From Aminobacterium sp. MB27-C1 (GTDB lineage Bacteria > Synergistota > Synergistia > Synergistales > Aminobacteriaceae): DNA of 64,000 bases. How positions within the stretch are numbered: the first letter of the stretch is position 1; each line of letters starts with the position of its first letter. Below, piece after piece: positions 8,873 to 18,214 of this stretch. The position numbers and the translations under genes are program-made. Location of the stretch: NCBI RefSeq assembly GCF_030908405.1, contig NZ_CP133089.1:62001-126000 (forward strand), written 5' to 3'. The notes beneath the pieces are model-generated. The model did no database searches. It saw nothing but the letters and a program-made list of their open reading frames with translations, and was not told the origin of the DNA.

Positions 8873-10129
8873 ATGTTTGAAAAAGCATGGGAAGAACTTA
8901 CAAAGACAGATCAAGCGATAGCCGATGTTATAACTAGGGAAAGAGAACGTCAGGAGCATGGTATAGAGTTAATAGCTTCGGAAAATTTTGTGTCCCCTGC
9001 AGTTATGTGCGCAATGGGATCTGTGTTGACAAACAAGTACGCGGAAGGATACCCTGCACATCGCTATTATGGTGGATGCCACATTGTCGATGAAGCAGAA
9101 AATCTTGCTCGGGATCGTGCCAAAAAACTTTTTGGCTGCGACCATGTTAACGTTCAGCCTCACTCTGGTTCCCAGGCAAATATGGCAGTTTACTTCACAT
9201 GTTTGCAGCCTGGAGATACCATATTGGCCATGAATTTGGCTCATGGTGGGCACTTGACCCACGGTTCACCTGTTAATTTCTCTGGAAAGCTTTATAACAT
9301 CATTCCCTATGGAGTAAATAAAGAGACAGAAACAATAGATTTTGCAGAGGTAGAACGCCTTGCCCTTGAACATCATCCGAAGCTTATCGTTTGTGGCGCT
9401 AGTGCTTATCCTCGCGAAATAGATGCGGAAAAGTTTCGAGAGATAGCCGACAAAGTTGGCGCTCTTCTCATGTTTGATATTGCTCATATAGCAGGCCTGG
9501 TCGCTGCTGGCCTTCATAAAGACCCAGTTCCTTTCTGTGATTTTGTAACGACTACAACGCACAAAACTCTGCGTGGTCCCCGCGGTGGAATGATCATGTG
9601 CAGAGAGCAATACGCCAAGGATCTTGATAAGAGTATCTTCCCCGGAATGCAGGGTGGTCCTCTTATGCATATCATTGCGGCGAAGGCAGTGGCTTTTGAA
9701 GAAGCTCTTCGTCCTTCATTTAAAGAGTATCAGAAGAAAGTTATAGAGAATGCCGCAGTTTTAGCAGAAGAATTGAAACAGCATAATTTCCATCTTGTTT
9801 CAGGAGGAACAGATAATCATCTGATCCTCATCAATCTTACAAGTCGTGGAGTAACAGGTAAGGCGGTAGAGGCTGCTCTTGATAAGGCGGGTATCACTGC
9901 CAATAAGAATACTGTTCCCTTCGATACTCAAAGCCCCTTCATTACAAGTGGCGTCAGAATTGGAACGCCAGCTGTTACAACGCGAGGATTCGGTGTAGCA
10001 GAAATGAAACAGATTGCAAAATGGATAGATGATGTTGTAACAAACGTAGAAAACGAAAAGGTGTTGGAAAGAATTCGCTCAGAAGTCCTTGAGCTCTGTG
10101 GAAAATATCCCCTCTACGCAGGGCTATAA
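8873..10129 (+). CDS. glyA: Serine hydroxymethyltransferase
   Basis: A 418-residue PLP enzyme interconverting glycine and serine with tetrahydrofolate. Hallmarks: [29 protein letters not shown], the PLP-lysine in [14 protein letters not shown], and [12 protein letters not shown] near the C-terminus. ATG with AAAGGAGAGG upstream, 26 bases after kbl. Last gene of the threonine operon, which it links to serine and one-carbon metabolism; serine can then be deaminated by the dehydratase at 48517. A strong terminator follows. Confidence 0.97.
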   Translation: MFEKAWEELTKTDQAIADVITRERERQEHGIELIASENFVSPAVMCAMGSVLTNKYAEGYPAHRYYGGCHIVDEAENLARDRAKKLFGCDHVNVQPHSGSQANMAVYFTCLQPGDTILAMNLAHGGHLTHGSPVNFSGKLYNIIPYGVNKETETIDFAEVERLALEHHPKLIVCGASAYPREIDAEKFREIADKVGALLMFDIAHIAGLVAAGLHKDPVPFCDFVTTTTHKTLRGPRGGMIMCREQYAKDLDKSIFPGMQGGPLMHIIAAKAVAFEEALRPSFKEYQKKVIENAAVLAEELKQHNFHLVSGGTDNHLILINLTSRGVTGKAVEAALDKAGITANKNTVPFDTQSPFITSGVRIGTPAVTTRGFGVAEMKQIAKWIDDVVTNVENEKVLERIRSEVLELCGKYPLYAGL

Positions 10130-10150
10130 AAACGACACTCTTTTCTTTTT

Positions 10151-10183
10151 AAGGTCGGGATTTATTCCCGACCTTATTTTTTT
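10151..10183 (+). terminator. Rho-independent terminator after glyA
   Basis: Perfect 10-bp stem (AAGGTCGGGA / TCCCGACCTT), 5-base loop, followed by a run of seven T. The remaining bases to 10297 form the leader of the ABC operon, without a convincing further signal. Confidence 0.93.
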
Positions 10184-10297
10184 ACAGACCTGTAACTTGA
10201 AGATTTTGACCTTACAGTGTATTCTTTGGTCCGGATTCCGCTAGAAACTTTGTAGAGATACAGAAATAAAATGTTGTAAGAAAATGGAGGAAACACT

Positions 10298-11122
10298 TTG
10301 CATTCGTTTGTTCGTCGTTCGTTGTCTTTTTCATTAGGTGTTGTTTATTTTACATATGTTCTGGCTCCCATTTTTCTCATACTCGTTGGTTCTTTTGGAG
10401 CCAAATGGTTTGGAACGCTGCTTCCCGAAGGTTTTACGTGGTCATGGTATAAAGAACTTTTCTCTCAACCAATGTATATTGATGCCTTGAAGAGAAGCCT
10501 TGTTGTTGCCTTTTTAACAGTGATTGGAAATGCCTTTGTTTGCCTTCCCGCTGTTTATGCAGTGCACATTATAGATAAGCGATGGTTACGTTCTCTTTTC
10601 AACTTTACAATTCTTCTGCCCATTGCCATTCCTCCTGTAGTCATGGGATTGGGTATGATTCAGGCTTTCAACTGGCCAGGGTTTTCCCTTATCGGAACGT
10701 GGCAAATCTTGGTAGTAGCTCATATGGTCTATACCCTTCCCTTTATGCTTCGTCCGCTCATGGCAAATATGGATCTTATCAATTGGAAAACCTTAGAAGA
10801 AGCAGGGGCATCTCTTGGTGCCGATACCATGATAATGATGCGAAGGGTTCTGGTTCCTAATTTATTACCGGGCCTTGTTTCCGGAGCTCTTATGACTTTT
10901 GCTATGTCCCTTGGAGAATTTCAGCTTTCAGTAATGCTTACAGGATCTCAAAGTCAAACATACCCCGTAGTTTTATATCAGGCATTTTATGTAAGTACTG
11001 GTTTTGCTTGTGCAGCAACGACAGTTTTAGCCGGACTTTCACTCTTCTCCCTCTTCGGAGTTATGGGATTGGGAGCACTCTTTGGTAAATCAGGACACAA
11101 ACAGACCCTTCTTGGGAGTTGA
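10298..11122 (+). CDS. ABC transporter permease (PotC/ThiP-like, MetI fold)
   Basis: A 274-residue inner-membrane permease with about six spans and the EAA-type cytoplasmic loop LEEAGASLGADTMIMMRRVLVPNLLPG that contacts the ATPase. The start is TTG 10298, behind ATGGAGG with 7-base spacing; no better start is available. First gene of a five-gene operon resembling spermidine/putrescine or ferric/thiamine importers (permease, LOG-like protein, ATPase, binding protein, permease). Substrate unknown. Confidence 0.9.
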   Translation: MHSFVRRSLSFSLGVVYFTYVLAPIFLILVGSFGAKWFGTLLPEGFTWSWYKELFSQPMYIDALKRSLVVAFLTVIGNAFVCLPAVYAVHIIDKRWLRSLFNFTILLPIAIPPVVMGLGMIQAFNWPGFSLIGTWQILVVAHMVYTLPFMLRPLMANMDLINWKTLEEAGASLGADTMIMMRRVLVPNLLPGLVSGALMTFAMSLGEFQLSVMLTGSQSQTYPVVLYQAFYVSTGFACAATTVLAGLSLFSLFGVMGLGALFGKSGHKQTLLGS

Positions 11123-11126
11123 AAAT

Positions 11127-11612
11127 ATGAGAATAGTTAGTGTAATCGGTACATCTACCGCAGATCAGGCTATTTGGAACAATGCGTATCAAGTAGGCCG
11201 GCTTCTTGCGGAGCATAACTGTGTAGTGGTTTGTGGAGGACGCGGTGGAGTTATGGAGGCCGTGTGTAAAGGAGTGGCCGAAAAAGGCGGACTTTCCATC
11301 GGGATTTTGCCGGGAGACCGTTCTGAAGCCAATAAATGGGTAACATTTCCTCTGTCTACATGTCTTGGTGAAGCTCGCAACACTGTTGTGGTTTCCTCTG
11401 GAGAAGTGGTTATCTCTATTGGAGGGGCCTATGGAACTCTGTCAGAGATAGGTTTTGCCCTCAAAATGGGGCGCACTGTAATTGCTCTCGGAACATGGCA
11501 GATTTGTGACGAAAATGGGCAGCCTGCACCATTACTTCATGCTCAAACGCCTGAAGAAGCCGTAGCTATGGCTTTAGAAAAACTTAAAGAAGAAAGGAAC
11601 GAAAACGAGTGA
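11127..11612 (+). CDS. LOG/TIGR00725-family protein (possible nucleotide-hydrolysing Rossmann protein)
   Basis: A 161-residue protein with the lysine-decarboxylase-like/LOG Rossmann fold: VIGTST at the N-terminus, CGGRGGVMEAVCKG at about 45-58 and IGGAYGTLSEIGFALKMG near 104. LOG relatives release free base from N6-modified adenosine monophosphate, but TIGR00725 members lack assigned function, and the typical PGGxGT motif is IGGAYGT here. ATG 11127 follows the permease stop by 4 bases, and its own stop overlaps the GTG start of the ATPase. This tight coupling inside an importer operon suggests it acts on, or senses, the imported compound. Confidence 0.82.
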   Translation: MRIVSVIGTSTADQAIWNNAYQVGRLLAEHNCVVVCGGRGGVMEAVCKGVAEKGGLSIGILPGDRSEANKWVTFPLSTCLGEARNTVVVSSGEVVISIGGAYGTLSEIGFALKMGRTVIALGTWQICDENGQPAPLLHAQTPEEAVAMALEKLKEERNENE

Positions 11613-12652
11613 GTAATGTAGACCTTCAACACGTCGTAAAACGATTCGGTCGGTTTACGGCTGTAAACGATATATCATTGAGTGTTGAAAAAGCAGAATT
11701 TCTTTCTCTTCTCGGCCCTTCAGGCTGTGGAAAAACAACAACACTTAGACTTATTGCCGGTTTTCTTGCCCCTGAAGAAGGGCACATCTTTATCGGCGGA
11801 GAAGATAAGACGAATACAGGGCCCCGAAATCGTCAGGTTGGCCTCGTATTTCAGAATTATGCCCTTTTCCCCAACCTGGATGTTTTTGAGAATGTTGCCT
11901 TTGGACTTCGAGTTCGTAAAGTAGCTGCATCTGAAATAGAAAAAAGAGTATTGGAGCTCTTAGAGATGGTGGGGTTGGCTGACAAGCAGAGGTCTTTTCC
12001 TCGCCAACTTTCGGGCGGTCAACAACAGCGTGTAGCTTTGGCAAGAGCTTTGGCCATACGTCCGGATGTTCTCCTTTTAGACGAGCCTCTTTCCGCACTT
12101 GATGCAAAGGTAAGAAATGCCCTTCGTTTTGAGATTAAAAAAATACAGAGAGAGAGCGCAATCACGACAATTTACGTAACGCACGATCAGGAGGAAGCCC
12201 TTTCTATTTCAGACAGAGTCGCCGTTATGAACAAAGGGAAAATTGAGCAGGTAGGTACGGCTTGGGATATCTATGCAGCTCCTCAATCTCTCTTTGTGGC
12301 TGATTTTGTTGGGGTAAATAATATCTTAAGCATAACAAGCGATGGAAGTGGATGTGGACGCTGGAGAGACACGGAAGTGCGTTTGGCCTGTCTGAACAAC
12401 CGTCCTTCAGGAGAGTATAAAATTATGATTCGTCCAGAGCGGTTGAAGATTGCAGAAACTATAGAAAATAATAACGTGCTTACTGGAGTTGTTGAAGGAA
12501 GAGTCTTTCTTGGCCCTCTTTCTCGTATTGCCGTGGCAATAGGCGAAGAACGCCTATTGGTTGATGCTCTTAACATGCAAACGACTTCTGTTGAAATGGG
12601 CTCAACCATTCATTTGACTTTTACTCCGGAAGATGGGCACGTTCTAGAATAA
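11609..12652 (+). CDS. ABC transporter ATP-binding protein (PotA/FbpC-like)
   Basis: A 347-residue ATPase. Walker A GPSGCGKTT (about 33-41), Q-loop in VFQNYALFP, signature [15 protein letters not shown], Walker B LLLDEPLSALD and the switch His in YVTHDQEEALS. A C-terminal TOBE-like domain (about 240-347, IRPERLKI) places it in the PotA/FbpC/CysA group of importer ATPases. The GTG start overlaps the preceding stop (GTGA). It energises the two permeases at 10298 and 13836. Confidence 0.95.
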   Translation: MSNVDLQHVVKRFGRFTAVNDISLSVEKAEFLSLLGPSGCGKTTTLRLIAGFLAPEEGHIFIGGEDKTNTGPRNRQVGLVFQNYALFPNLDVFENVAFGLRVRKVAASEIEKRVLELLEMVGLADKQRSFPRQLSGGQQQRVALARALAIRPDVLLLDEPLSALDAKVRNALRFEIKKIQRESAITTIYVTHDQEEALSISDRVAVMNKGKIEQVGTAWDIYAAPQSLFVADFVGVNNILSITSDGSGCGRWRDTEVRLACLNNRPSGEYKIMIRPERLKIAETIENNNVLTGVVEGRVFLGPLSRIAVAIGEERLLVDALNMQTTSVEMGSTIHLTFTPEDGHVLE

Positions 12653-12682
12653 AAATAAAAAATATCAAGGGAGGTAGAAACA

Positions 12683-13765
12683 ATGAAAAAAATAGCTATT
12701 CTAGCTCTTTTAGTAATGGCTTTAGCTACATTTGTTGGTGGGGCAGCATTTGCTTTTGACCAGGAAATGTATGCTGGAGAAAAGGAACTTTGGGAAATGG
12801 CAAAACAGGAAAAAGGTTTGAGCAGTTACGATACAGGGCCTACATGGGCTAACTGGAAGGGCCTTTTCGATGGTTTTGCAGCCCGTTATGGTATCAAACT
12901 TGTTTATAACGACCTGGGCAGTGGAGCTACTGTTGTTCGCCTTGAGAAAGAGCTTAATAACCCTCAGGCTGACACAGCGTATTACTTTATGCCTTTCGGT
13001 GCCCTTGCAAAGGAACGAGGCGTAACTCAGGCTTACAAACCAGTGAACTTCGATAAAATTCCTGAAATCCTTAGAGATCCCGAAGGAAACTGGTTCTCTA
13101 TTCACAAAGGGACTGTAGTTTTCGTAGTCAACAAGAGATTGGTAAAAGAGGCCCCTACTTCATGGAAGGCTCTTCTTGATCCCAAATTTAAAAAATCCAT
13201 CGTATATCTTGATCCTCGAACAGCTGGAATCGGATATGCAATCGTAATTGCTACAGCCTATTCTCATGGTGGATCTATAGAGAATCTTGACCCTGGTATC
13301 GACTATCTTGCCGAACTTCAAAAGAGCAATAATGTACGTATGATCGAGAAGACTACGCCCTTTGATAAGTTCATTAAGGGAGAAATTCCAGTATGGATTA
13401 CCTACGACTGGAACGGATATCGTGCAAAATATATTGCCGGTCTTGGTGATGACGTAGAAATAGTGATTCCAGAAGAAGGAACAATTACATCTCCTTATGC
13501 CATAAGCATGGCCAAAGGTGCTCCCAATCCAAACAGTGCTAAATTGTGGCTGAACTACATTCTTTCTGACGAAGGCCAGCAGACCTTTGCCAAAGGATAT
13601 GTACGTCCTATTCGTGACGACGTAGAGCTTCCTGCAGAAGTTGTAGATAAGTTCCTTCCTGCTTCTGAGTACGAGAAGGCGAAGAATGTAGACTGGGTTG
13701 CCGCTCAGAAAGTTCAGAAAGAAGCTGCCCAGAAATGGGGAAGCAAGGTTTTAGGCGAAAACTAG
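12683..13765 (+). CDS. Extracellular solute-binding protein (family 1, PotD/AfuA-like)
   Basis: A 360-residue periplasmic binding protein with a Sec signal peptide (MKKIAILALL, cleavage after AFA near residue 24). Mature sequence shows the family-1 pattern: FAARYGIKLVYNDLGSG near the N-terminus, a hinge near KGTVVFVVNKRLVKEAPTSW and GEIPVWITYDWNGYRAKY, and a late LWLNYILSDEGQQTFAKGY. ATG with AAGGGAGG upstream. It delivers the unknown ligand to the permeases of this operon; similar proteins bind polyamines, phosphorylated sugars or iron, and I cannot decide among these. Confidence 0.9.
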   Translation: MKKIAILALLVMALATFVGGAAFAFDQEMYAGEKELWEMAKQEKGLSSYDTGPTWANWKGLFDGFAARYGIKLVYNDLGSGATVVRLEKELNNPQADTAYYFMPFGALAKERGVTQAYKPVNFDKIPEILRDPEGNWFSIHKGTVVFVVNKRLVKEAPTSWKALLDPKFKKSIVYLDPRTAGIGYAIVIATAYSHGGSIENLDPGIDYLAELQKSNNVRMIEKTTPFDKFIKGEIPVWITYDWNGYRAKYIAGLGDDVEIVIPEEGTITSPYAISMAKGAPNPNSAKLWLNYILSDEGQQTFAKGYVRPIRDDVELPAEVVDKFLPASEYEKAKNVDWVAAQKVQKEAAQKWGSKVLGEN

Positions 13766-13781
13766 AAATAGCAATAAATAA

Positions 13782-13818
13782 GGGAGGCGGCTCTCTTTTT
13801 TGCCGCTTCCCTCTTTTT
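13782..13818 (+). terminator. Intra-operon attenuator after the binding protein
   Basis: 10-bp stem with one G-U pair (GGGAGGCGGC / GCCGCTTCCC), loop of 10 bases rich in T, then TCTTTTT. It lies between the binding-protein gene and the last permease and probably keeps binding-protein mRNA in excess. Confidence 0.75.
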
Positions 13819-13835
13819 GAAGGAGTTGAACGTAG

Positions 13836-14666
13836 GTGGAACGACGAAGCACAGCTTTTTTATTTCTGATGCCCCTTATTCTTTTGTTGGGGGTGTTTCT
13901 TATATATCCGCTTGTCTTGGTTTTTGGAGAAAGTGTGACTGTGGATGGAGGTTTCTCTCTTGCCAATTATCTTTTGATTTTTACGAAAAAACTTTATAGA
14001 GAATCTCTGGGAACAAGCCTTATGCTTTCTCTTTCTACTGCTGTGTTAGGTACTGTTATCGGACTACCTCTTTCATACGTTGTTTATAAGAGCAAAGGGA
14101 GACTTCATCGTTTTCTTATGGCTCTTACAGCTGTTCCTCTTACCTTCAGTGGCCTCGTTATTGGTTTCATGTTTATTATCCTTTTAGGAACGAGCGGCTT
14201 CATTACCATGATATTCAGTCGTCTTTTTGGAATTAATGCTTTAGAATTTTCAGCCTTTCTCTTCACATGGCGAGGTCTTGTTGTTGCGTATCTCTACTTT
14301 TTGATCCCTCGAATGATTCTTACCATGACAGCTGCATGGAGTAACGCAAACTGGAGCCTTATTGAAGCTGCGGTGAATTTAGGTGCTTCACGTGCCACTA
14401 TCCTGTTTAAAGTTCTTCTGCCCATGTTGGGGCCAGCAATATTTGCAGGTTCGTCTCTTCTTTTCGCGGTAAGTATGGGAGCTTTTGGTACAGCTTTTGC
14501 TCTTACGGGAACAGGAGTTAAAATACTTCCTCTTGTTATTTATACTCACGTTTCAGAAGTTTCTGTAGATATTGGGCGGGCTGACGCCATAGCCGTTGTT
14601 CTTGCCGTGGTAACCACTCTGGTTATCATGCTTTACGAGCGCTTTTTTGCCGCCAAGGAAAGATAG
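13836..14666 (+). CDS. ABC transporter permease (PotB-like)
   Basis: A 276-residue membrane protein with about six spans. EAA loop: LIEAAVNLGASRATILFKVLLPMLGPAI. Second permease of the 10298-14666 importer, at the far end of the operon. Start is GTG 13836; AAGGAG lies 10 bases upstream. Pairs with the permease at 10298 as a heterodimer. Confidence 0.9.
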   Translation: MERRSTAFLFLMPLILLLGVFLIYPLVLVFGESVTVDGGFSLANYLLIFTKKLYRESLGTSLMLSLSTAVLGTVIGLPLSYVVYKSKGRLHRFLMALTAVPLTFSGLVIGFMFIILLGTSGFITMIFSRLFGINALEFSAFLFTWRGLVVAYLYFLIPRMILTMTAAWSNANWSLIEAAVNLGASRATILFKVLLPMLGPAIFAGSSLLFAVSMGAFGTAFALTGTGVKILPLVIYTHVSEVSVDIGRADAIAVVLAVVTTLVIMLYERFFAAKER

Positions 14667-14733
14667 CTCTTCTAAAATCCCCTTCTCATTGTGATAGAAT
14701 GTTTTGAATACTACCACTAGGGAGGGGAGAGGC

Positions 14734-15609
14734 ATGAAGTTTTTTATAACGGGAGGTGGCGGCCAGTTAGCTTTTGCCTTTCAGCGTCTTTTTAAGGAAG
14801 AAGACCTGCCTTTCACCATCTATTCCCGTCAGGAACTAGATATAACGGATATTTCCAGAGTTCGGCGACGAATACATGAAGATCAGCCCAATGTAATCAT
14901 AAATTGCGCAGCCTGGAACGATATAGATGGGGCAGAACAGAACTGGCGAGATGCGTATCTTGTTAATGCTATTGGCCCTAAAAATTTAGCTATAGCAGCA
15001 GAAGAACAGAACATTCCCCTTGTGACATTCAGTTCAGATTATGTTTTTAATGGAAAAAGCGTACGTTCATGGACCATTGCTGACACTCCCGATCCAATTA
15101 ACGTCTATGGCCGAACAAAGCTTCTGGGTGAAGATTTTGTTAAAAATCACATCCATCGATTTCTTATTGTACGAATAAGCTGGCTTTTTGGTCCTGAGGG
15201 AAAAGAAGAGTCGAACTTTTTGAAACAGGTTTTGCGATTGAGTCGGGAACAAAACGAATTGAAAGTTGTATCAGATCAGATATCAAGCCCGACATATGCT
15301 CCAGACCTTGCTGAAAGAGTGATGGATCTCTTATCTCTTCGTGCATGGGGAGTCTACCATCTTTCGTGTAGTGGGCGATGCAGCAAATATGATTGGGCTT
15401 CTTTTGCGCTGAAAGAGCTTGGTGTGACAAAGAATATATATCAGGTCCAGAGCGATGAGTTCAGACCCATTGCGCAAAGGCCCTCTATGAGCGCTCTTGA
15501 TCCTTTCCCTCTCGATACATTAGGTATATACATGCCTCGCTGGGAAGATGCAACATTGCGTTTTCTCAAGTCTATTGGACAGAAAAATGGTGATATTGAC
15601 GATGCTTAA
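14734..15609 (+). CDS. rfbD: dTDP-4-dehydrorhamnose reductase (RfbD-like)
   Basis: A 291-residue extended SDR. FFITGGGGQLAFAFQ at the N-terminus is the Gly-rich NADP motif, SSDYVFNGK contains the catalytic Ser region, and NVYGRTKLLGE has the catalytic Tyr-x3-Lys. In the pathway it reduces dTDP-4-keto-L-rhamnose to dTDP-L-rhamnose. The usual partners rfbA, rfbB and rfbC are not next to it here, so use of another 4-keto sugar is possible. ATG 14734 follows GGGAGGGGAGAGG; its 3' end overlaps the next gene by a few bases. Confidence 0.85.
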   Translation: MKFFITGGGGQLAFAFQRLFKEEDLPFTIYSRQELDITDISRVRRRIHEDQPNVIINCAAWNDIDGAEQNWRDAYLVNAIGPKNLAIAAEEQNIPLVTFSSDYVFNGKSVRSWTIADTPDPINVYGRTKLLGEDFVKNHIHRFLIVRISWLFGPEGKEESNFLKQVLRLSREQNELKVVSDQISSPTYAPDLAERVMDLLSLRAWGVYHLSCSGRCSKYDWASFALKELGVTKNIYQVQSDEFRPIAQRPSMSALDPFPLDTLGIYMPRWEDATLRFLKSIGQKNGDIDDA

Positions 15610-16252
15610 AGGTCATTTTGATGGTGCATCACGGGGCAATCCTGGCGATGCAGGGGCAGGGGCCCTTTTATACGACGAAAATAATCATATTATCTGGCAA
15701 CAAAAGCTCTATCTTGGCTCCAAAACCAACAATGAAGCCGAATATGAAGCTCTTCTTATGTTGCTTCGGGAAATTGATAATAGGGGATTTCAGCGTGTTA
15801 CTATCCGAGGGGATAGTCGTCTTGTTGTTTGCCAAATGAATAAGGAATGGAAGATTAATAGCCTTCATCTTAAAGAACTCTGGCAGAGGGCCCAAGAGTT
15901 GTCGCGTGGAAAAAATCTTTCTTATGAATGGGTTCCGAGAAATGAAAATAGTGACGCTGACAGACTCTCAAACGAGGCGATAGACGACCACTACGGTGCG
16001 AAGAAGATGGAAACAATAGAATTTGTAGAAGTGGTTGATAAGGTAGAAACAGGGCGAAATCGAAGTGTTGAATTTGACCTTTCCCTCCTTGAGCAGATTA
16101 CTGACACTCTTTTCATCGCTCATGGTACAGAAGATTATGCCGTAGATATTCTTCATAGGGCGTGTACGTGTCCTGCTTTTGTGCATCGCAGACGATGTAA
16201 GCATTTGGATGCAGCATTGAAAAAGAAGTCGCAGGAGATGAACATGAAGTGA
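15602..16252 (+). CDS. RNase HI-like protein with C-terminal SWIM zinc-finger motif
   Basis: A 216-residue protein. Residues 1-130 are an RNase HI domain of the short bacterial/archaeal type: FDGASRGNPGDAGAG with Asp7, TNNEAEYEAL with Glu45 or Glu47, IRGDSRLVV with Asp71 and NSDADRLSN with the last Asp, so the D-E-D-D active site is complete. It should cut RNA in RNA-DNA hybrids. After a linker, residues 170-205 fit the SWIM consensus CxCx(n)CxH: C188, C190, C199 and H201 in ACTCPAFVHRRRCKHLDA, a zinc-binding nucleic-acid or protein interaction module. The ATG at 15602 overlaps the end of rfbD; in-frame starts at 15587 or 15590 are possible. The stop overlaps the MFS start (GTGA). Confidence 0.85.
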   Translation: MLKGHFDGASRGNPGDAGAGALLYDENNHIIWQQKLYLGSKTNNEAEYEALLMLLREIDNRGFQRVTIRGDSRLVVCQMNKEWKINSLHLKELWQRAQELSRGKNLSYEWVPRNENSDADRLSNEAIDDHYGAKKMETIEFVEVVDKVETGRNRSVEFDLSLLEQITDTLFIAHGTEDYAVDILHRACTCPAFVHRRRCKHLDAALKKKSQEMNMK

Positions 16253-17442
16253 CAACAACCCTTGATCGTAGAACGTTTTGGCTCTGCTGGCTCGTAACCT
16301 ATCTTGGGCAGGCCTATGTTTCTATGTTTTTTATGTACCCCGTGGCCTTGCAGCAACAAGGTATTTCTCTCGCTTTGACAGGATGGCTTATGAGTATCTT
16401 CAGCGTGGCTTCAACTCTGATCCGTCCTGTTGGAAGCCTGATGAGCGAGAGGATTGGTGTTCGCAAAAGCCTTCTTTTTGCCTCTCTATTGCTTTTTGTT
16501 TGTTCTCTCCCCTTTCTTTTCTTTAACTCTTTTAGCTCTCTTATGGTTATTCGGGGGAGTGTGGGGCTTTTTTATGGAATAGTTATGGTCGCCGTAACCA
16601 CGTATCAGGCTTTGAGTATTCCTTCGGAACGCCGAGGGAGTCTCTATGCGTGGATAGCCATTGCCTATGTTTTGCCGCAACTCTCAGTGCTTCCTTTGAG
16701 TGAGTTTTTCCTTTCTAAAGTAGGAACCTTTGCCTTCCTGACTCTTGCTCCAATTATTGCTATAGCAACATTTGCAGTGTCAAAACAGCTTCCGAGATTG
16801 AAAGATCTCAAAAAAGAAAGTAAAGAGACAGAGGATACATACTTGACACAAAGTAGCTCTGAACAAGAAGAAAATTGGGGAAGCTGGAAGGAAATGTTTT
16901 ATGTTCCGGGTTTCTGGCCTCTTGTGCTCACCCTTTTATCGTGGTCTTTCCTCAATTCTTCCACGTTACAGTATATGCCAGCTTTTATCCGTTCTCGCGG
17001 CTTGATTGCTTCTTCCTTTATGGCTGCCAATGCCGGAGTTGCCCTTCTTTTACGTCTTTTCGCCATTCGCCTTATGGATAAGCTTGATAGAAAAATTGGC
17101 AGCGGTTTTACCATAGCCTTAATGGGGGCTATTGTTATCGTGACACGTTTTGCCTCCTCTAACCACTCTTTCTTCCTATTGGGAGCAATATATGGTTTAG
17201 GAATGGGAATTGGGTTTCCAATGATATTGGCTCTTATGCCCGATATTTTTCCTGAGAGGCTTAGGCCTAAAGGAGTTGCTGCAGGAACACTGCTTATCGA
17301 GTTCGGTTTTATCTTTACCCCCTTTCTTATGAGCTACGGCGGATCGATCTTCGGATTGGGCAATATGTTGGCTTTTATGGGGTGTATAGGTTGTGCAGGA
17401 GGTTTGTTCTTGAGTCTCTTTGTATGGCGGAAGAAAGCGTAG
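16249..17442 (+). CDS. MFS transporter
   Basis: A 397-residue major facilitator with twelve predicted hydrophobic segments and a hydrophilic central loop (about 178-218, KESKETEDTYLTQSSSEQEE). A loop 2-3 motif variant appears as GSLMSERIGVRKSLL. Substrate cannot be inferred. GTG start overlaps the RNase H stop, with AGGAGA about 10 bases upstream. Its last 68 bases overlap the 3' end of the convergent ABC ATPase gene. Confidence 0.85.
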   Translation: MTTTLDRRTFWLCWLVTYLGQAYVSMFFMYPVALQQQGISLALTGWLMSIFSVASTLIRPVGSLMSERIGVRKSLLFASLLLFVCSLPFLFFNSFSSLMVIRGSVGLFYGIVMVAVTTYQALSIPSERRGSLYAWIAIAYVLPQLSVLPLSEFFLSKVGTFAFLTLAPIIAIATFAVSKQLPRLKDLKKESKETEDTYLTQSSSEQEENWGSWKEMFYVPGFWPLVLTLLSWSFLNSSTLQYMPAFIRSRGLIASSFMAANAGVALLLRLFAIRLMDKLDRKIGSGFTIALMGAIVIVTRFASSNHSFFLLGAIYGLGMGIGFPMILALMPDIFPERLRPKGVAAGTLLIEFGFIFTPFLMSYGGSIFGLGNMLAFMGCIGCAGGLFLSLFVWRKKA

Positions 17443-18214
17443 GAAGAGCAGCTACGAGGGCCTTCGTGTAGTTGTGTTGGGGGGCGGTAAGAAGAGTTTT
17501 TGTGCTGTTTTCTTCACAACACTCTCCTTTGAGCAAGACCATGCCGTGGCTGGCTGCCGCTCTGGCCAGATAGAGGTCATGGGTAACAAATATCATCGAC
17601 ATTCCCTCTTTTACCCTCTTGTTAAGCACTTCGATAATTTCACTTCGTGTTGAAGCGTCCTGCATGCTTGTTGGCTCATCACAGAGCAAAAGTCGAGGTT
17701 CAAGAATCAAGGCTCTGGCTATTGCCACTCGTTGCCGTTGACCTCCAGATAAGCCGAAGCGCACTTGAGAAAAGAGCAGCCTCTCTTCAGTTATACCTAA
17801 CGTATGTAAAAGGTGACGTGCTTTACTATACGCATCCAAGCGACTCTTTCGTCCATAAACTATAAGCCAGGGTTCAGCAACGGCATCTATAACAGAAAGA
17901 GTTGGAGGAAGGCTCCCATAAGGATCTTGAGGAACATACCCACATTTCCTACGTAGCTCTATTAAAGAGTGGTGTGTGCATGTATTGATATTTTCGCCAA
18001 AAAGCTCTACATACCCTGACGTCGATTGAATGAGTCCAAGAATAACCCTAAGCAAAGATGTCTTCCCGCTCCCAGATTCTCCTATTAAAGCGAGGCTTTC
18101 ACCTTGCTTCAAAATAAGAGAAATATCTTTGAGGGCCCAAATGCCCTCCATTTTAGGGTCTCTTGAGGGGTAGAAGAGGCTGACCTTATTTGCCGTTAAA
18201 ATTGTGTTTGTCAT
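17375..18214 (-). CDS. Peptide/nickel-type ABC ATPase (OppF/NikE-like)
   Basis: A 279-residue ATPase with Walker A IGESGSGKTSL, signature GLSGGQRQRVAIARAL, Walker B LLLCDEPTSMQD and switch His FVTHDLYLA. The usual 'DEPxSALD' D-loop reads TSMQDAS here, a small deviation. The C-terminal OppF-type extension is short. Its start overlaps the stop of the partner ATPase by 4 bases. Last gene of a five-gene minus-strand operon (binding protein, permease, permease, ATPase, ATPase). Confidence 0.9.
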   Translation of the reverse strand: MTNTILTANKVSLFYPSRDPKMEGIWALKDISLILKQGESLALIGESGSGKTSLLRVILGLIQSTSGYVELFGENINTCTHHSLIELRRKCGYVPQDPYGSLPPTLSVIDAVAEPWLIVYGRKSRLDAYSKARHLLHTLGITEERLLFSQVRFGLSGGQRQRVAIARALILEPRLLLCDEPTSMQDASTRSEIIEVLNKRVKEGMSMIFVTHDLYLARAAASHGMVLLKGECCEENSTKTLLTAPQHNYTKALVAALPTLSSAIQRDSRTNLLHNLYTP

